NCBI RefSeq assembly: GCF_016086655.4
Contig: NC_052137.2
Coordinates: 1,674,001 to 1,738,000 of the forward strand
Direction of reading: 5' to 3'
DNA from: Lepeophtheirus salmonis
Lineage: Eukaryota; Arthropoda; Copepoda; Siphonostomatoida; Caligidae
DNA: 64,000 bases
A program made the translations under genes and the position numbers. The notes under the pieces were generated by a model. That model had not been told where the DNA came from and ran no database searches. It was given only the letters and a program-made list of their open reading frames with translations. This document shows, piece after piece, positions 46,702-57,173 of this stretch (position 1 is the first letter of the stretch; the number at the start of each line of letters is the position of its first letter).

Positions 46702-46912
46702 TCAGCTGTGGATCTTTCTGCTTCTTCTCCCCTTATCAGTATTCTGAGCATTAATTGTTTCAATTAAAATTAGCTCTTTTCAACAAGTTCCAACATTCAT
46801 TAAATAATAGTTCCATACTTGTGAAGAATTGCTACCAACTGATTATGGGCATTTTCTTCCAGTTCCTTTTTTAGAGAAAGGTTGCGTGATAAAATAAAGG
46901 TAAAGACGTGAG
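46702..46912 (-). repeat. F4 repeat (inverted)
   Basis: Starts CAGCTGTGGATCTTTCTGCT and ends GTTGCGTGATAAAATAAAGG TAAAGACGTG, the inverse of the copy at 63426. Nested in the F3 element. Confidence 0.65.
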
Positions 46913-47305
46913 GCCGCTATGATTTTTAGTGAACGGAACTAATTCGGACCTTTAAAGAAGTTACCAGTCAGGATGGGTCTCATTCAAAATTCGGTCTAGA
47001 CTGATTTTGTAGATGCATTATTGATGACGTCAGTTGTATTTCCAAATTGTGAGCATGGACCTTCAATAACAACGTCATATGAAGTTTAATTTTATTGTAT
47101 GATCGTATTTGCACAACTTATTAATTAGTAAGGGTGAAAAAATGGGTCATAGATTTGATTTATAATTAAAAAAATGGGTCCACGATTTGATATTCGGTGT
47201 ACAATCTCAGATCGTGGTCTGGCTCGAAAGTTCGCTCACAGTTGGTCAAGAAAAAATCAATTAAGACCGAACCAAAATAAAACTCGGACCCAGTCTCAAC
47301 ACTAT

Positions 47306-47880
47306 TTTTTTTTTTACCTTCCTTTTCATAAATCTGGTACTAACATAATATAATATTATGTACATACATATTATAATTGAAGCACCTGAAGGCAGAATAA
47401 GAAAAAGAGATGGAGGAGGAGAGAGTGACCTTGATGAAGGTCAAAAGTGATTGAAACATCGTCCTTTTATTATTTCTTAAAAACAGTATATATTTAATAA
47501 TAACGACAAGGACTATTTACCATTTTAATTATCTCTTCTTCAACTCCTGAAGTCGACGATATAATGAGAGTGATTAGTTGTTATTGTTTTCGAATATGAT
47601 GAGTGGTTGAAGTAGGTATATTATACTGACAGTAATACCTTGGGATACGACTGCCCCCATATACGAGGTCAATTCTCCACGCATCCTTATTGAAAGTGGG
47701 GCAATCATAAGTATAATGAAAATAAATCACTTTATTTTTTTCATGTACTGTGATAATTGTAAATTCTCAAAAAAGTAGAAATGTCATTGGTCACTTACGT
47801 GGCCACTGGAGGTTTTATTCTTTTTACTTGATAAGATGTCAACTTTTTGCAGCTATTTACAAAATTGGTTGGAGTTTAGT
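47306..47880. other. Intergenic DNA
   Basis: No gene or clear repeat. It lies between the F3 element and the piggyBac relic and may include the eroded 3' end of the latter. Confidence 0.45.
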
Positions 47881-47884
47881 GCTT

Positions 47885-48830
47885 GTTTGCTAGCCTTTTG
47901 TTCAGGAGGTATTTCTTAGCGAGAACGATTTATAGTTCCTAAAATACTCGTACTATTTTTCTGAGGTTAATTTGCAAGAGACATCCCCATAAAGAAATTG
48001 ATCTATTATAACATTTCTTGCTATACCCAAGTACGGTTCCATTATATTCATTAATACATATTCTGATAAAGATTTATTAGTTGATCTTTGAGAATCTTTT
48101 TCCAAGTAAGGATATCAATTTACCAAGTATTTGCACGATGCATCAACTACTAACAAAAATTTTATACCAAATTTATCATGCTTCATTGCCATATATTCAA
48201 AAAATAGATACCTAGCTCTTTTTGGGAATAATTACTCATCAATGTACATATATATATATTATACTGGCCTGTGTACACTGACATACAATTTTTGACGAGT
48301 TGATCTCATAGCGTTGATATCAAGGTAAACTTGTCCTTTTGGTGTCGTTGTAATCTTGTGGAACAAATATCAAAACGGATATATGTCAATCATTCCTTAT
48401 ATCTGTTGTGGGGCATAGTATTCCTAAAGAGATTGATCCCCATATTTTTTGACCAAATTACATTAGTCGGCTGCCTTTTGGCTTAGATTCCTCTCACCTA
48501 CATTATAGCAATTAGATGGAGTATTTATCGTTTGTTGGTTTTTCATAGAGTATACTAAAGTTTGGAAAGAGCCTCAACTATTGTAGATTTTACAATGTGA
48601 TCAATGATATAATTATCGATTCAGTAAAATTACACACCAAGAGGCCTGTCAAAAACAATAGAATAGTCATTAGAACCAGAAGTATTTGATTGAGGTGTTT
48701 GGACATATTCATCAACTTGTTTCGATTCGAAATCATCACATTCGAAATCAGAGTACAATTTGGACACAAGAGAATGTCTTATTTCTTCAATGAATATTTT
48801 TTTCTTGTACATCCTTGCGCTAAAACAGGC
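47885..48830 (-). pseudogene. piggyBac (PGBD-type) transposase relic
   Basis: Minus-strand fragments occur in family order. 'VSKLYSDFECDDFESKQVDE' is an acidic N-terminal segment (48800-48690). 'TRLQRHQKDKFTLIS' follows at about 48340, then 'EQLFPKRARYLFFEYMAMKH' fused to 'DKFGIKFLLVVDASCKYLVN' (48240-48125). 'STNKSLSEYVLMNIMEPYLG', 'NVIIDQFLYGDVSCKLTSEK' and a final block ending LRNTS complete it (47940-47900). The pattern DEQLFP-(K/R)-R, DKFGIKF, MEPY and ID-F is diagnostic of piggyBac transposases. Several in-frame stops and frame changes make it a pseudogene. The 5' end probably extends a little further than drawn. Confidence 0.82.
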
Positions 48831-49083
48831 GGAATCAGAATGACTAGTTCAGAAAATCTATGTTTATATTTATATAAGGAATGTAAACAATTCCTTTCTA
48901 GAGTTGCTCATTAATTTCTGAGCTTGATTGAGCCTCTCCATAGACAGCTGTAGAGCAAATATATATTCACTATATCATTGAAACGATTACTCATTTTAAT
49001 TTTTATTTTTGTGGCTAATAAAATGAATTTTGGAAAGTACAAATACATTCAATAAGTTATCAGAATATTTAATTGAACCCCAA

Positions 49084-49123
49084 ATGGGTATCAAAAATGA
49101 TACCCTCATTGTTCTAGTGTTAA
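49084..49123 (-). mobile_element. Candidate piggyBac terminus with TTAA
   Basis: On the minus strand TTAA is followed by CACTAGAACAATGAGGGTAT and the palindrome GGGTATCATTTTTGATACCC. A TTAA target plus a CACTAG-type end followed by a GGGTATC hairpin is what a piggyBac element would leave, and it lies about 300 bp upstream of the transposase relic. The same bases overlap the start of an F3-like end, so the assignment is tentative. The opposite terminus was not found. Confidence 0.45.
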
Positions 49124-49261
49124 AAACCGAGGTAGACCGAACTTTTCTTTGATACCGTTCGATTGACCAAACTTCTTTTAAGGATGGAATTAGTTGAGTA
49201 CACTGAAAACCACAAGGTTCTTAGACCGGTCAAGGATTTTCAGATCAAAACTCAACACTGG
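49112..49261. repeat. F3 short derivative, about 150 bp
   Basis: The ends CTAGTGTTAAAAACCGAGGT and TTTTCAGATCAAAACTCAAC ACTG are imperfect inverted complements and resemble F3 ends. 'TAGACCGAACTT' and 'CTTAGACCGGTCAAGG' echo the F3 terminal GACCGGTC blocks. The interior is nearly all deleted. Confidence 0.55.
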
Positions 49262-50657
49262 TAAAAACTATTACAAAATAAATAACATTTTTATTGCTGG
49301 GATATGATAATTGTCAATTCTCAAAAGTATCCCTTTTGTGCAACCTTTGGATATACATACAATAATATATAATAATCCCTTTAATCAGAATTCAGTTCCT
49401 TCATGTTACAAAACATTACTCTGTACATATGTATACAAATATTATTATTTACAAATCTCGATGGATTAAAAAAATAGCAAAGAAATGTTGTAAAATGGAT
49501 AACAATGAATATTATTTAGCGTTTTATATACTGTACAAAGATTCATGATGTAACTCAAGACTTTGCTGCAAATCTATAAATTACTACAACTATTAGCAAT
49601 AAATATCAAGCTACTAATCATAATTAAATGTGGATCCAGTGGCGTGGGTAGGATTTTTTTTTGTGAAAGATATTCAAAAATTAATATTTTTTGAAAAAAA
49701 AATCAAAAATCAATAGCTATTCGCAAAAAATTAATTTAGTTGTATGTCCACTGATAAAAACTTATAATTATTTTCAGAAACAGGGACAGATTCATACTTT
49801 AGAAATAAAATAAAATTTCTTCAGAATTCTGAGTTACGCACCTAAGTCATGTTTCATTCTGATCAGACCATATTCCTGGGCTCTGGAGTGAGTGCAAGTT
49901 TGTTTTTTCCACAATAAGTTGATTTTTTTTTCATACAACAAGATGGAATCCCCGTGTCTCAAAGTTTTTTGTAAGATATGGGTTGTCGATTCGAAAATGC
50001 AAAAAAAAAAAAAAAAAAAATCCCAAAAACGAATTATTGCACAGACGGAAAAAAGGAGAACGTATATTGAATCAGAATTTAAAAAAAAAAGGAGAGGATT
50101 AGCGATTTAGTCTTTGTACGTATATTCATAATGATTGAAGGAGGAACATATTTCTTGTTTAACATATTTATAACGATAATTCTCTCTTCATTTGAAGGGC
50201 TTCGCATCTTCTTACTATACATATATTATGTACAATATATTGTCGTATGGAGTAAGTAAAAGATAACAACTTCGAGGAGGATGACTCGTGGAAATGAAAG
50301 CGTGTTCTTGCTTCTTGTCGTTGATGAGGAGGATGATAAACTAAGGCGTGATTTGTCTTTTCCTTCCAACCTTCATAAAGGAGAGTACGTAGTCAGTTCC
50401 ATGGCAGAATTAGCATTGATGCGATGAATGATAAGGATAGCCACTGTGTTAACAGTACATATGAATATGGTGTACATTGTCACGCAACCTCTTAGTAGTT
50501 TAAATATTGACATCATCATTATATCAAGTATAGTATCTTCATATAAGTAGGTGTAATAATATATTATGAATAAGCCTGCTCATGGTTATATCAATATATA
50601 CAATAATTGACCCTTTCAAAAAATAAATATCACGAAACCTTTACCTTATTTGCTATA
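49262..50657. other. Intergenic DNA with an F1 fragment
   Basis: No gene. An inverted F1 tail fragment (copy 12) lies at 49640-49740 (GGCGTGGGTAGGATTTTTTT, AATCAATAGCTATTCGCAAA). An A21 run lies at about 50000. The open frame at 49892-50110 spans this poly-A and is not credible. Confidence 0.5.
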
Positions 50658-51465
50658 TACCGAGCGGTCCATTAAAATATCAACACTTTGAATTTTAAAC
50701 TTCAACAAGATATAATTTTAACAAAATTAGTACAATGAATAGATGTGTGTCTATGCTCTCTTAATCATTATTCTAGCCGTCCTCAGTAGGAATGATGGCT
50801 TCCAGACGGTGGTGGAAGGCCTGGCGCCCGTTTCAGATGTAGTCCTCTGTCCTTGCGTTCCAATGCTGGCTGACAGTGGCTTTGAGAGTATCGGTGTTTG
50901 AACGAAGAACAATGCAGGCCTTCCCCTTGACATGCACCTAAAAGTTGTAGTCGAGGGAGTTGGCATCAGAGCTTTGGGGGGGGGGTAATAGTGTCAAAAA
51001 AGAGTTTTGCAACGGAGGAGAGGGGGTTCTTTCATGGCTTGTGTCAGAAGTGGCCTCTCCACCCTCACATGCCTCTTTCCCTCTACTTTTTTGATAGCTA
51101 CCTGGTCAGACTTGGGTGAAACCCCAAGATCTCTTGCATGGCCCTCATGAACTTAAGGGGATAGGCCTGGGCTGTTTTCTTTCAATCATCCGGGTCCAGT
51201 ATGGCCATTTTTAACAGAGCCCTTCTTCCTCTACAACGTTTTTGACTTTCTGACGGTGGGCCTAGAGACGCCCAACTACTTGGAGTGACTGAATGGAAAT
51301 TCGTCAATCACGTTCAAGTATCATTTTCTCAACTTGTACGTAAGCTAGTGAGCTCAAGTTTGATTTGTATTGAAAATAATTATTTATGCTTTAGTATATC
51401 AAAATATGAATTAATTTTAATCACTCAACCTTCATAAATTATCGAATTAGATAGTGTACAAATTC
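50658..51465 (-). mobile_element. Deleted Tc1/mariner-like element
   Basis: The left end ACCGAGCGGTCCATTAAAAT matches the ends of the copies at 14569 and 59701. On the minus strand, transposase N-terminal fragments lie at 51300-51080 (LGVSRPTVRKSKTL-like in a broken frame). They jump directly to the C-terminal block: 'DANSLDYNF', a stop, 'VHVKGKACIVLRSNTDTLKA' and 'TVSQHWNARTEDYI' (50975-50800). The catalytic core is therefore removed by an internal deletion of the same kind as in the other copies. The right terminal repeat is not recognisable. Confidence 0.75.
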
Positions 51466-51477
51466 TATTCTCCTCAT

Positions 51478-51630
51478 CAGTGCTCCTAACATTGACTGGC
51501 AAGATTATTATTTTTTTTTTTTTTTCTGCGGACAATTCCAAATTCCAAACAACCATAACTACCTACTGATTTTTGGCTTTTTTCTGTATCTTTTCGGAGA
51601 AAAAGTTGTGTGATACAATAAAGGTAACAT
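51478..51630 (-). repeat. F4 repeat (inverted)
   Basis: Begins with CATCAGTGCTCCTAACATTG and ends TTGTGTGATACAATAAAGGT AACATG. It lies directly beside the Tc1-like element. Confidence 0.6.
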
Positions 51631-52022
51631 GCTGATATTCAAGGACTGTTTAACGTTTTGAAAGCCTTGTCTGCAGATACATGTCCCTAGTATCGTGGCA
51701 AAACTCAAAATGATTTTAAAGGATAATTACGGCTGAAAAAATAATAAAATGTGACAAATCCAAGCTCAAAACAGAGTTTATATCAAAAGGAAATGATGCC
51801 AAAGAGTAATTTGAATGTTTCGACATCCTCTTAGGTTTTGAAATTCGAGATCATTTCAGGTGTGTTTTTTTTTTTGGATGAGATTTTTTTTTAATGTCAA
51901 AAAGTGTCAATTAATAAAAACATATTTGGAATAACGGGAAAGAGTTCAGTATATTTCCTGTGAGATTATGGATATTTTAGTCAGTATTAGTCTCCATAAT
52001 CCATGATTTCACTCATTATCAA
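51631..52022. other. Intergenic DNA
   Basis: No gene or recognised repeat. Confidence 0.45.
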
Positions 52023-52330
52023 GGGCGTCCGCAGGATCATACATATACTTTTTTTTTTTTTTTGGGGGAGAGCTTGGCTTCTAAAATTTCAAAAATTAAA
52101 TTTTTTAGAGAAAAGAAAATCAAAAATTAAATTTCAAATAATATTTTTTTTTGATTTTTTTTTTCAAAAATCCACAGCTGTGCAGAAGAAATTAAAATTT
52201 TTGTAAGAAAATCTCAAAAATCAACAGCTGTTTACGAATAATTTGAAAGATTAAATTGATTGATTGGAAATTTTGAAATTGGGGGAGGGAGGCCAACATC
52301 CCCTCCAGGCCACTCTCTACAGACGTCACT
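52023..52330 (-). repeat. F1 repeat copy 13 (reverse)
   Basis: Inverted tail GGGCGTCCGCAGGATCATAC then GAGAGCTTGGCTTCTAAAAT; about five units with 'CACAGCTGTGCAG' and 'CAACAGCTGTTTACG'; inverted head GGGGGAGGGAGGCCAACATC CCCTCCAGGCC, ending AGACGTCACTGA. Confidence 0.87.
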
Positions 52331-52713
52331 GATTATATACTTTGATGCTTTCTCCCCAAGAACTAAATAATAACTGCAATAACTTTAAAAATAAAAGTAG
52401 AAAACCCTGCTGTAATGAGCAGGTAGGTTGGTAAACTATCACCATTGTCTAAGGTCATATTTTTTATAACTTGATAAAAATAAAAACAATAATTTTGTAA
52501 AGAGTCCAGGGGGCTTTTCAAAGAAAGAAATATACAAGGTATTATTCAATGCATGCATGATTCTACATTTTAGATACTTATATATACACACACATCTATA
52601 TACATACTTCGCCCCCCCTCCCCCTTTTTTTCTCTTTCTTTTTGGCCCTTAAAGAGAATGTGATATATGCATATAAAAATGTTTATATAGATATGCTTAG
52701 ATTATACATTTAT
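52331..52713. other. Intergenic DNA
   Basis: No gene. Contains TATATACACACACA near 52580. Confidence 0.45.
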
Positions 52714-52952
52714 ATTAGTGTTAGAGTTCGGTCTGAAAAATCCTAGCCCTCTCTGAAACAGTTATTATTTTTAGTGGGTCTAACGGATTCGACCCTTTCA
52801 AATTACAAGGTTATACAAGGTTTAAACGAGAAATTCGGTCTAAATCGATCTCATTAAAAATGAGGGTCTAGACGGATTCTATAGATGAATACTTAATGAA
52901 ATCCGTTGTGTTTCTCAATTCTAACCATCGACTTAACACGACGTTAACTTGA

Positions 52953-53157
52953 ACTTGTATCACGCAACCTTCTATCAGAAAAGAAATTGGACCCCCCTAA
53001 AATCAGTTCGTAGTTGGCCAATTCTTCCCAATTATGGAATTATTGTTTAATAATTGTTAGGAATTGTTCATGGTTAAAAGAATGTTATTTCTAAATCAAC
53101 CCATCGATGTTCCTAGTACTGATAATGGGGGGGAGCAGAAACATCGACAGCTGATAA
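52953..53157 (+). repeat. F4 repeat
   Basis: Starts TTGTATCACGCAACCTTCTA, continues 'AAAATCAGTTCGTAGTTGGC CAATTCTTCC', 'ATTGTTTAATAATTGTTAGG', and ends CAGAAACATCGACAGCTGAT. Same block order as 12990 and 63426. Confidence 0.72.
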
Positions 53158-53409
53158 TACAATATACTGTAAATTTGTGTGTTAGGGAAGTAACGCCGTG
53201 CCATAATAACGTCATATGATATTAAACGTACTGTATAAAACATTTATAGAATCAGGTTATATATCAGTCAGGTTGGGGAGAAAATTAATCGTTAGATTGT
53301 TATAGAAAAAAATTGGTCTAAAGATTTAGACAGAAAAATAAATTCCATAAATAAAGACAGAAAAAAATTGATCCATCGATCGTCACAGAAAAAAATTGGT
53401 CAAAGATTT

Positions 53410-53715
53410 AGACAGAAAAAGTGTCCTTCAACCATGGCGAGACATGGTAGCTGAGGACCTTGTGGTAGACGTTCGTGATGACTTTAGTGAGGTTGGAGGC
53501 ATCTTGCTGCCCGTCAGACGGCACGACGCCAAGGACCATGATCTGAGCTGAATGTTTGGCTCTGAAGGTTCTTTCGACCTAAGCTCTTGCTTCTGTCAAT
53601 AAGCGGTCATTTCTTCTGTTCAGAACAGCGTCCATTATTCAACTTGTGCGCGGAGGATACTGAACACTCTCTTCCATTTGGCTCGTTGCTCCGTCATTTT
53701 TGATCGCCGAAAAAA
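53410..53715 (-). pseudogene. Tc1/mariner-like transposase fragment in an F3 element
   Basis: The minus strand encodes 'MDAVLNRRNDRLLTEARA', a stop region, then 'VERTFRAKHSAQIMVLGVVP' followed by SDGQQDASNLTKVITNVYHK and 'VLSYHVSPW'. The block MVLGVV-SDG, then Y-KVL---V-PW, is typical of the region between the first and second catalytic Asp in Tc1-like transposases. The first part is in a different frame (an internal stop), and both ends of the gene are missing. Confidence 0.72.
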
Positions 53716-54055
53716 AAAGAAACATCAAATTGTAGCTTTTTTGTCAGATCTCCCGAATAACGGCAAGTACAATTTTGTCAGACTTTTAGAATTGAGGCTA
53801 CACAGCTTACAAGAGTAACCTTGTATATATTGAAACAGACAAAATTGGTGCTTAGATTGAGACAGAAAAAATCAATTTATAAAACAAGAACGAAAAAAAA
53901 TCAGTTCATATATTCAGACCGAAAAAATCAATCTTCGGATTGAGAGCGATTAAATTTCTATCTATAGTTTGAAGACAAAAATATTGTTCTAGAAGAATCA
54001 CGTAAGACCGAACTGAAGCAAAAATATGGTATTGGACCGAGTCTCAACACTAATT

Positions 54056-54420
54056 ATTAAACACTATATATAAATATACACACAAAAAAGCAACTTTAAG
54101 CAATAAAAACAATAACAATAAAAAAGATATTATTATGTGTAGGTAACGACCTACGATAGAAAGAAAAGAAAGAGAGAGAAAGAGAATTAATATGTTAGTT
54201 ATAGTTACAATTTATAGGTATTACGTAGGACGTCCTCAGTAGGTAGAATTAACATTCACGCTTAGCCTATGCTCATGTGGTAAAGAGAGGGGGAGAGAGT
54301 TAATTAGTCCATTTATCAAGGCTATCTAATTATCATCATTATAATTATTTATAATCATACTAAATACCAAATGTATATGGTTAGGGAAGATGGGAAGAGT
54401 TGTAACCAGTGATGCATATT
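54056..54420. other. Intergenic DNA
   Basis: No gene. A small palindrome GTAGGTAACGACCTAC lies at 54140-54155. Confidence 0.4.
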
Positions 54421-54480
54421 CAGGGCTGTCCACAGGGAGGGTTTGGGCTGGATGGACTGAAGCTTCCCGTAAAATAAGCA
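54421..54480 (+). repeat. F1 head fragment, copy 14
   Basis: CAGGGCTGTCCACAGGGAGG, then TTTGGGCTGGATGGACTGAA: the F1 head without array or tail. Confidence 0.6.
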
Positions 54481-54825
54481 TTTATCGTCAACATTATTGT
54501 AATGGGGCATGCCCATTTTTTGTATATAGCTTTTTTGATACTCGGAAAAAGGCCCTGTCTCCCCTATAACCCATGTATAAAAACAACCTTTTATCGGTTT
54601 GCAGAAAATGAAATAATTCTGGAGTACATACCAACAATAACTACTCAATTTTGTTATTTTTGCTGTTCATGATAATCCATTATTAATTGACTTACATCAA
54701 GGAGATCTTATTGTTATAAATAGGTTATATAGAGTTTTAGTCATGTACCACTTGTAAATATTTATTTTACCCAAGTACCCTTAGCAGCATAAAGTATTTT
54801 TAGCTTCAGTGAAAGGATATTATTT
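54481..54825. other. Intergenic DNA
   Basis: No gene. The minus-strand frame 54355-54648 overlaps an F1 fragment and has no domain. Confidence 0.45.
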
Positions 54826-55312
54826 TAGAGGGGGCTTGGTTTTTTGATTTTTTTAAAAAAGAAATCCGAAAATTATATTCTTCGAAAAAAATAGATAAAT
54901 ATTCAATTTTTTGAAAAAAAAAAAAGTCAGATCCATAGCTATTCACAAAAATAAGAAATTTTTGAAAAAAAAATCGAAAATCTATTCTCAAAAAGATAAG
55001 TTTTTTTTGGAAAAAATAAAATCAAAATCGACAGCTGTTTACAAAAATGAAAATTTTTGAAAAAAAAATTCAAATATTAAATTTTTGGAAAAAAAAATCG
55101 AAAAATCCATTACTATTCAAAGAAAATTAAATTGAATTTTCAACATTAAATTTTTGGAAACAAAAATTCAAAGAAAATTAAATTGAATTTTCAACATTAA
55201 ATTTTTGGAAACAAAAATTCAAACATTAAATTTTCTAGTAAAAAACAAACGTTCTATAATTTAGGGTTGGCGGGGCTACAACCCCTCCAGCCCACCTCTT
55301 GCAGAAGCCCCT
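54826..55312 (-). repeat. F1 repeat copy 15 (reverse)
   Basis: Inverted tail GAGGGGGCTTGGTTTTTTGA; about eight units. Two adjacent 48-bp units near 55105-55225 are almost identical (AAATTGAATTTTCAACATTA repeated), showing local duplication. Inverted head GGGTTGGCGGGGCTACAACC CCTCCAGCCC, ending GCAGAAGCCCCTGA. Confidence 0.85.
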
Positions 55313-56039
55313 GATTTATGTACCACTTTTAAAATATTCTGAGATGAATAAAATGAGAACCACTGATATAGAGTATTTTTACTGTCGTCATCAATTGCTT
55401 CATAATTGAAGGGGTCGCCACCTTGGGGGCTCATAGTTGATATTTTGCTGCATAAAATGGACAAATTACACATAAATCTTCATTAAACTATATCAAATGA
55501 CTTAAATAAGAACGAAAAAAAGATTAAACAGTGATCGACAGTGATACTTGAATATATGTAATCAATGTAAGGAGTACTGAAAATCCTTAGAAAGACACTC
55601 ATTTTGATCGATTAGGGATAATGATATGTTGCTCATTCTATTGTTATAGTTAATTTCTCGCTTACGATATGGAAATAAGATTATAATCATAACATATTTT
55701 GAATATATATTAGGGTCAATATATATAATTAGAGTTGATACATTTGTAAGAAAAATTGAGCGCGAGGAGAGGGCGGAAGCGACACACATGGTACTACTGA
55801 ATGAACAAATTTGTTAATAGCAGCTGCCTGTTCTATGAATTTGGGAGGAGAAACAAATCCATAACGGATTACTGCCATAAAGAGGAGAACCCTCTAGACT
55901 TAAAATTAGAATTTACACAATTCCCAAAAAAAAAAAAAAAAAAACAGATACCGATTCCGATGCGATTCTTGTAAAAATTACCAATGCAGATTCCAATTCT
56001 TTAATATTATAAACAATAGTTAAAAAATACAATTTTGGT
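55313..56039. other. Intergenic DNA
   Basis: No gene. Minus-strand frames at 55276-55473 and 55562-55789 lack recognisable domains and splice context. An A19 run lies near 55926. Confidence 0.45.
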
Positions 56040-56415
56040 ATTATGGCTTGATTTTTGGAATTTTTTTCAGAAATACATTCATAACTTGGAATTTTTTTCA
56101 AAAATTTAGAAAATAAAATTTCGAAAACACATGATGGCTATTCTCAAAAAATTGATTTTTTTTGGAGAAAAATGTCCAAAATCCACAATTTTTGAAAAAA
56201 ATTATGTGATGATTATGATCATTTTTGGGCACATCATGAAATCTAGGAACAGCCCTGAATCCCAATGCTCATTTATGTTGGAATCCATCTTGTAATTGTT
56301 TTACAATATTTTTTCATACTGACCAAAAAAAAAAAGTTATGGTAAAAAGCAAAATTTACTTTATTTTTTTTAGGGCGGGGCTACAGTCCTTCCAGCTACC
56401 CACTATGATACCCCT
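56040..56415 (-). repeat. F1 repeat copy 16 (reverse, tail lost)
   Basis: Array units around 56040-56200, then 'GGCGGGGCTACAGTCCTTCC AGC' and ATGATACCCCTAGAA as the inverted head. Confidence 0.72.
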
Positions 56416-56431
56416 AGAATTCGTTCTTACT

Positions 56432-56569
56432 AAGCTCTGCACAATTATCAATTATTATTGAATACTAATTCTACAGTTGGAAGAAGTGTCTAACTGCTAA
56501 CTGATTTTGGGGTTTCTCCTGTTTATTCTATGAGGATAGGTTGCGAGACACAATAAAGGTAACGACTTG
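56432..56569 (-). repeat. F4 repeat (inverted)
   Basis: Ends GGTTGCGAGACACAATAAAG GTAACGACTTG, the inverse of the F4 start; the interior 'CTAACTGATTTTGGGGTTTC' matches other copies. Confidence 0.62.
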
Positions 56570-56779
56570 TACAATATAATTAAAACAGTAATTCTAATAA
56601 TATCTAATAATTATGTCCAATGTTATGAATAACATTGGATTATCAGGCATAAATAAAAACACAACTTTAATCCGGATCCTATATTTTTTATCAAGGTCTT
56701 TTCTTCTACGTTCATTCTTTGTTTCTATTCCCCTCTATTCAGGCCTGCAACTAGGTCACCCTCTGCTAAAATACATATA

Positions 56780-56905
56780 AAATTAACCTATTTAAATAAG
56801 TAATTATGTGAGGATCATGATTACAAATACAAATGTAATCCAGCATCAATTGCGATAAAAACCATTATATATTGCTTGTGTGTTGACGGACGGGCCACAT
56901 ATGAT
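56780..56905. repeat. F2 repeat, terminal part
   Basis: 'CAAATGTAATCCAGCATCAA' and 'TTGTGTGTTGACGGACGGGC CACATATG' match the right end of F2 at 44690-44760. Confidence 0.6.
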
Positions 56906-57173
56906 TATCCTATCACTACATATATCACATCAATGCACTAACTATTCCTATTATGGGTACATAGTATAACTAATAGGAGCATAAAAATATAATGGGTATA
57001 TTATGAATGAATGAAAATCCCCGATCATCATCAAATTAAAAAAATAAAATACGTTCACGCATTATAATCCCAACGAACATACACAATAGACCCATCATAA
57101 TAACTGGTTTCTATCGACCTCTCTCTCTCTCTTTATAGTTCTCCTGCGCCTTTTATTGTATAAGTAGGTATTC
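56906..57173. other. Intergenic DNA
   Basis: No gene; short (CT)n run near 57118-57133. Confidence 0.4.

Larger units (their letters stand above)
45581..47305. mobile_element. F3 element containing nested F1 and F4 copies
   Basis: The left end ATTAGTGTTGTGGTTTGGTC and right end GGACCCAGTCTCAACACTAT are inverted complements with mismatches. The right half contains the F3 interior block 'GATGACGTCAGTTGTATTTC' to 'AACAACGTCATATGAAGTTT'. F1 copy 11 (45768-46431) and an inverted F4 (46702-46912) are inserted within it. No transposase remains. Confidence 0.72.
52714..54055. mobile_element. F3 element with transposase relic (possible parent form)
   Basis: The left end ATTAGTGTTAGAGTTCGGTC and right end GACCGAGTCTCAACACTAAT are inverted complements over about 20 bp with few mismatches. 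The interior holds an F4 copy (52953-53157), several GACAGAAAAAAATTGGTC-type short repeats (53290-53410 and 53835-53990) and a Tc1-like transposase fragment (53410-53715). At about 1.34 kb it is close to the size of a Tc1/mariner element, and it is the only F3 copy here with coding remains. Confidence 0.75.
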
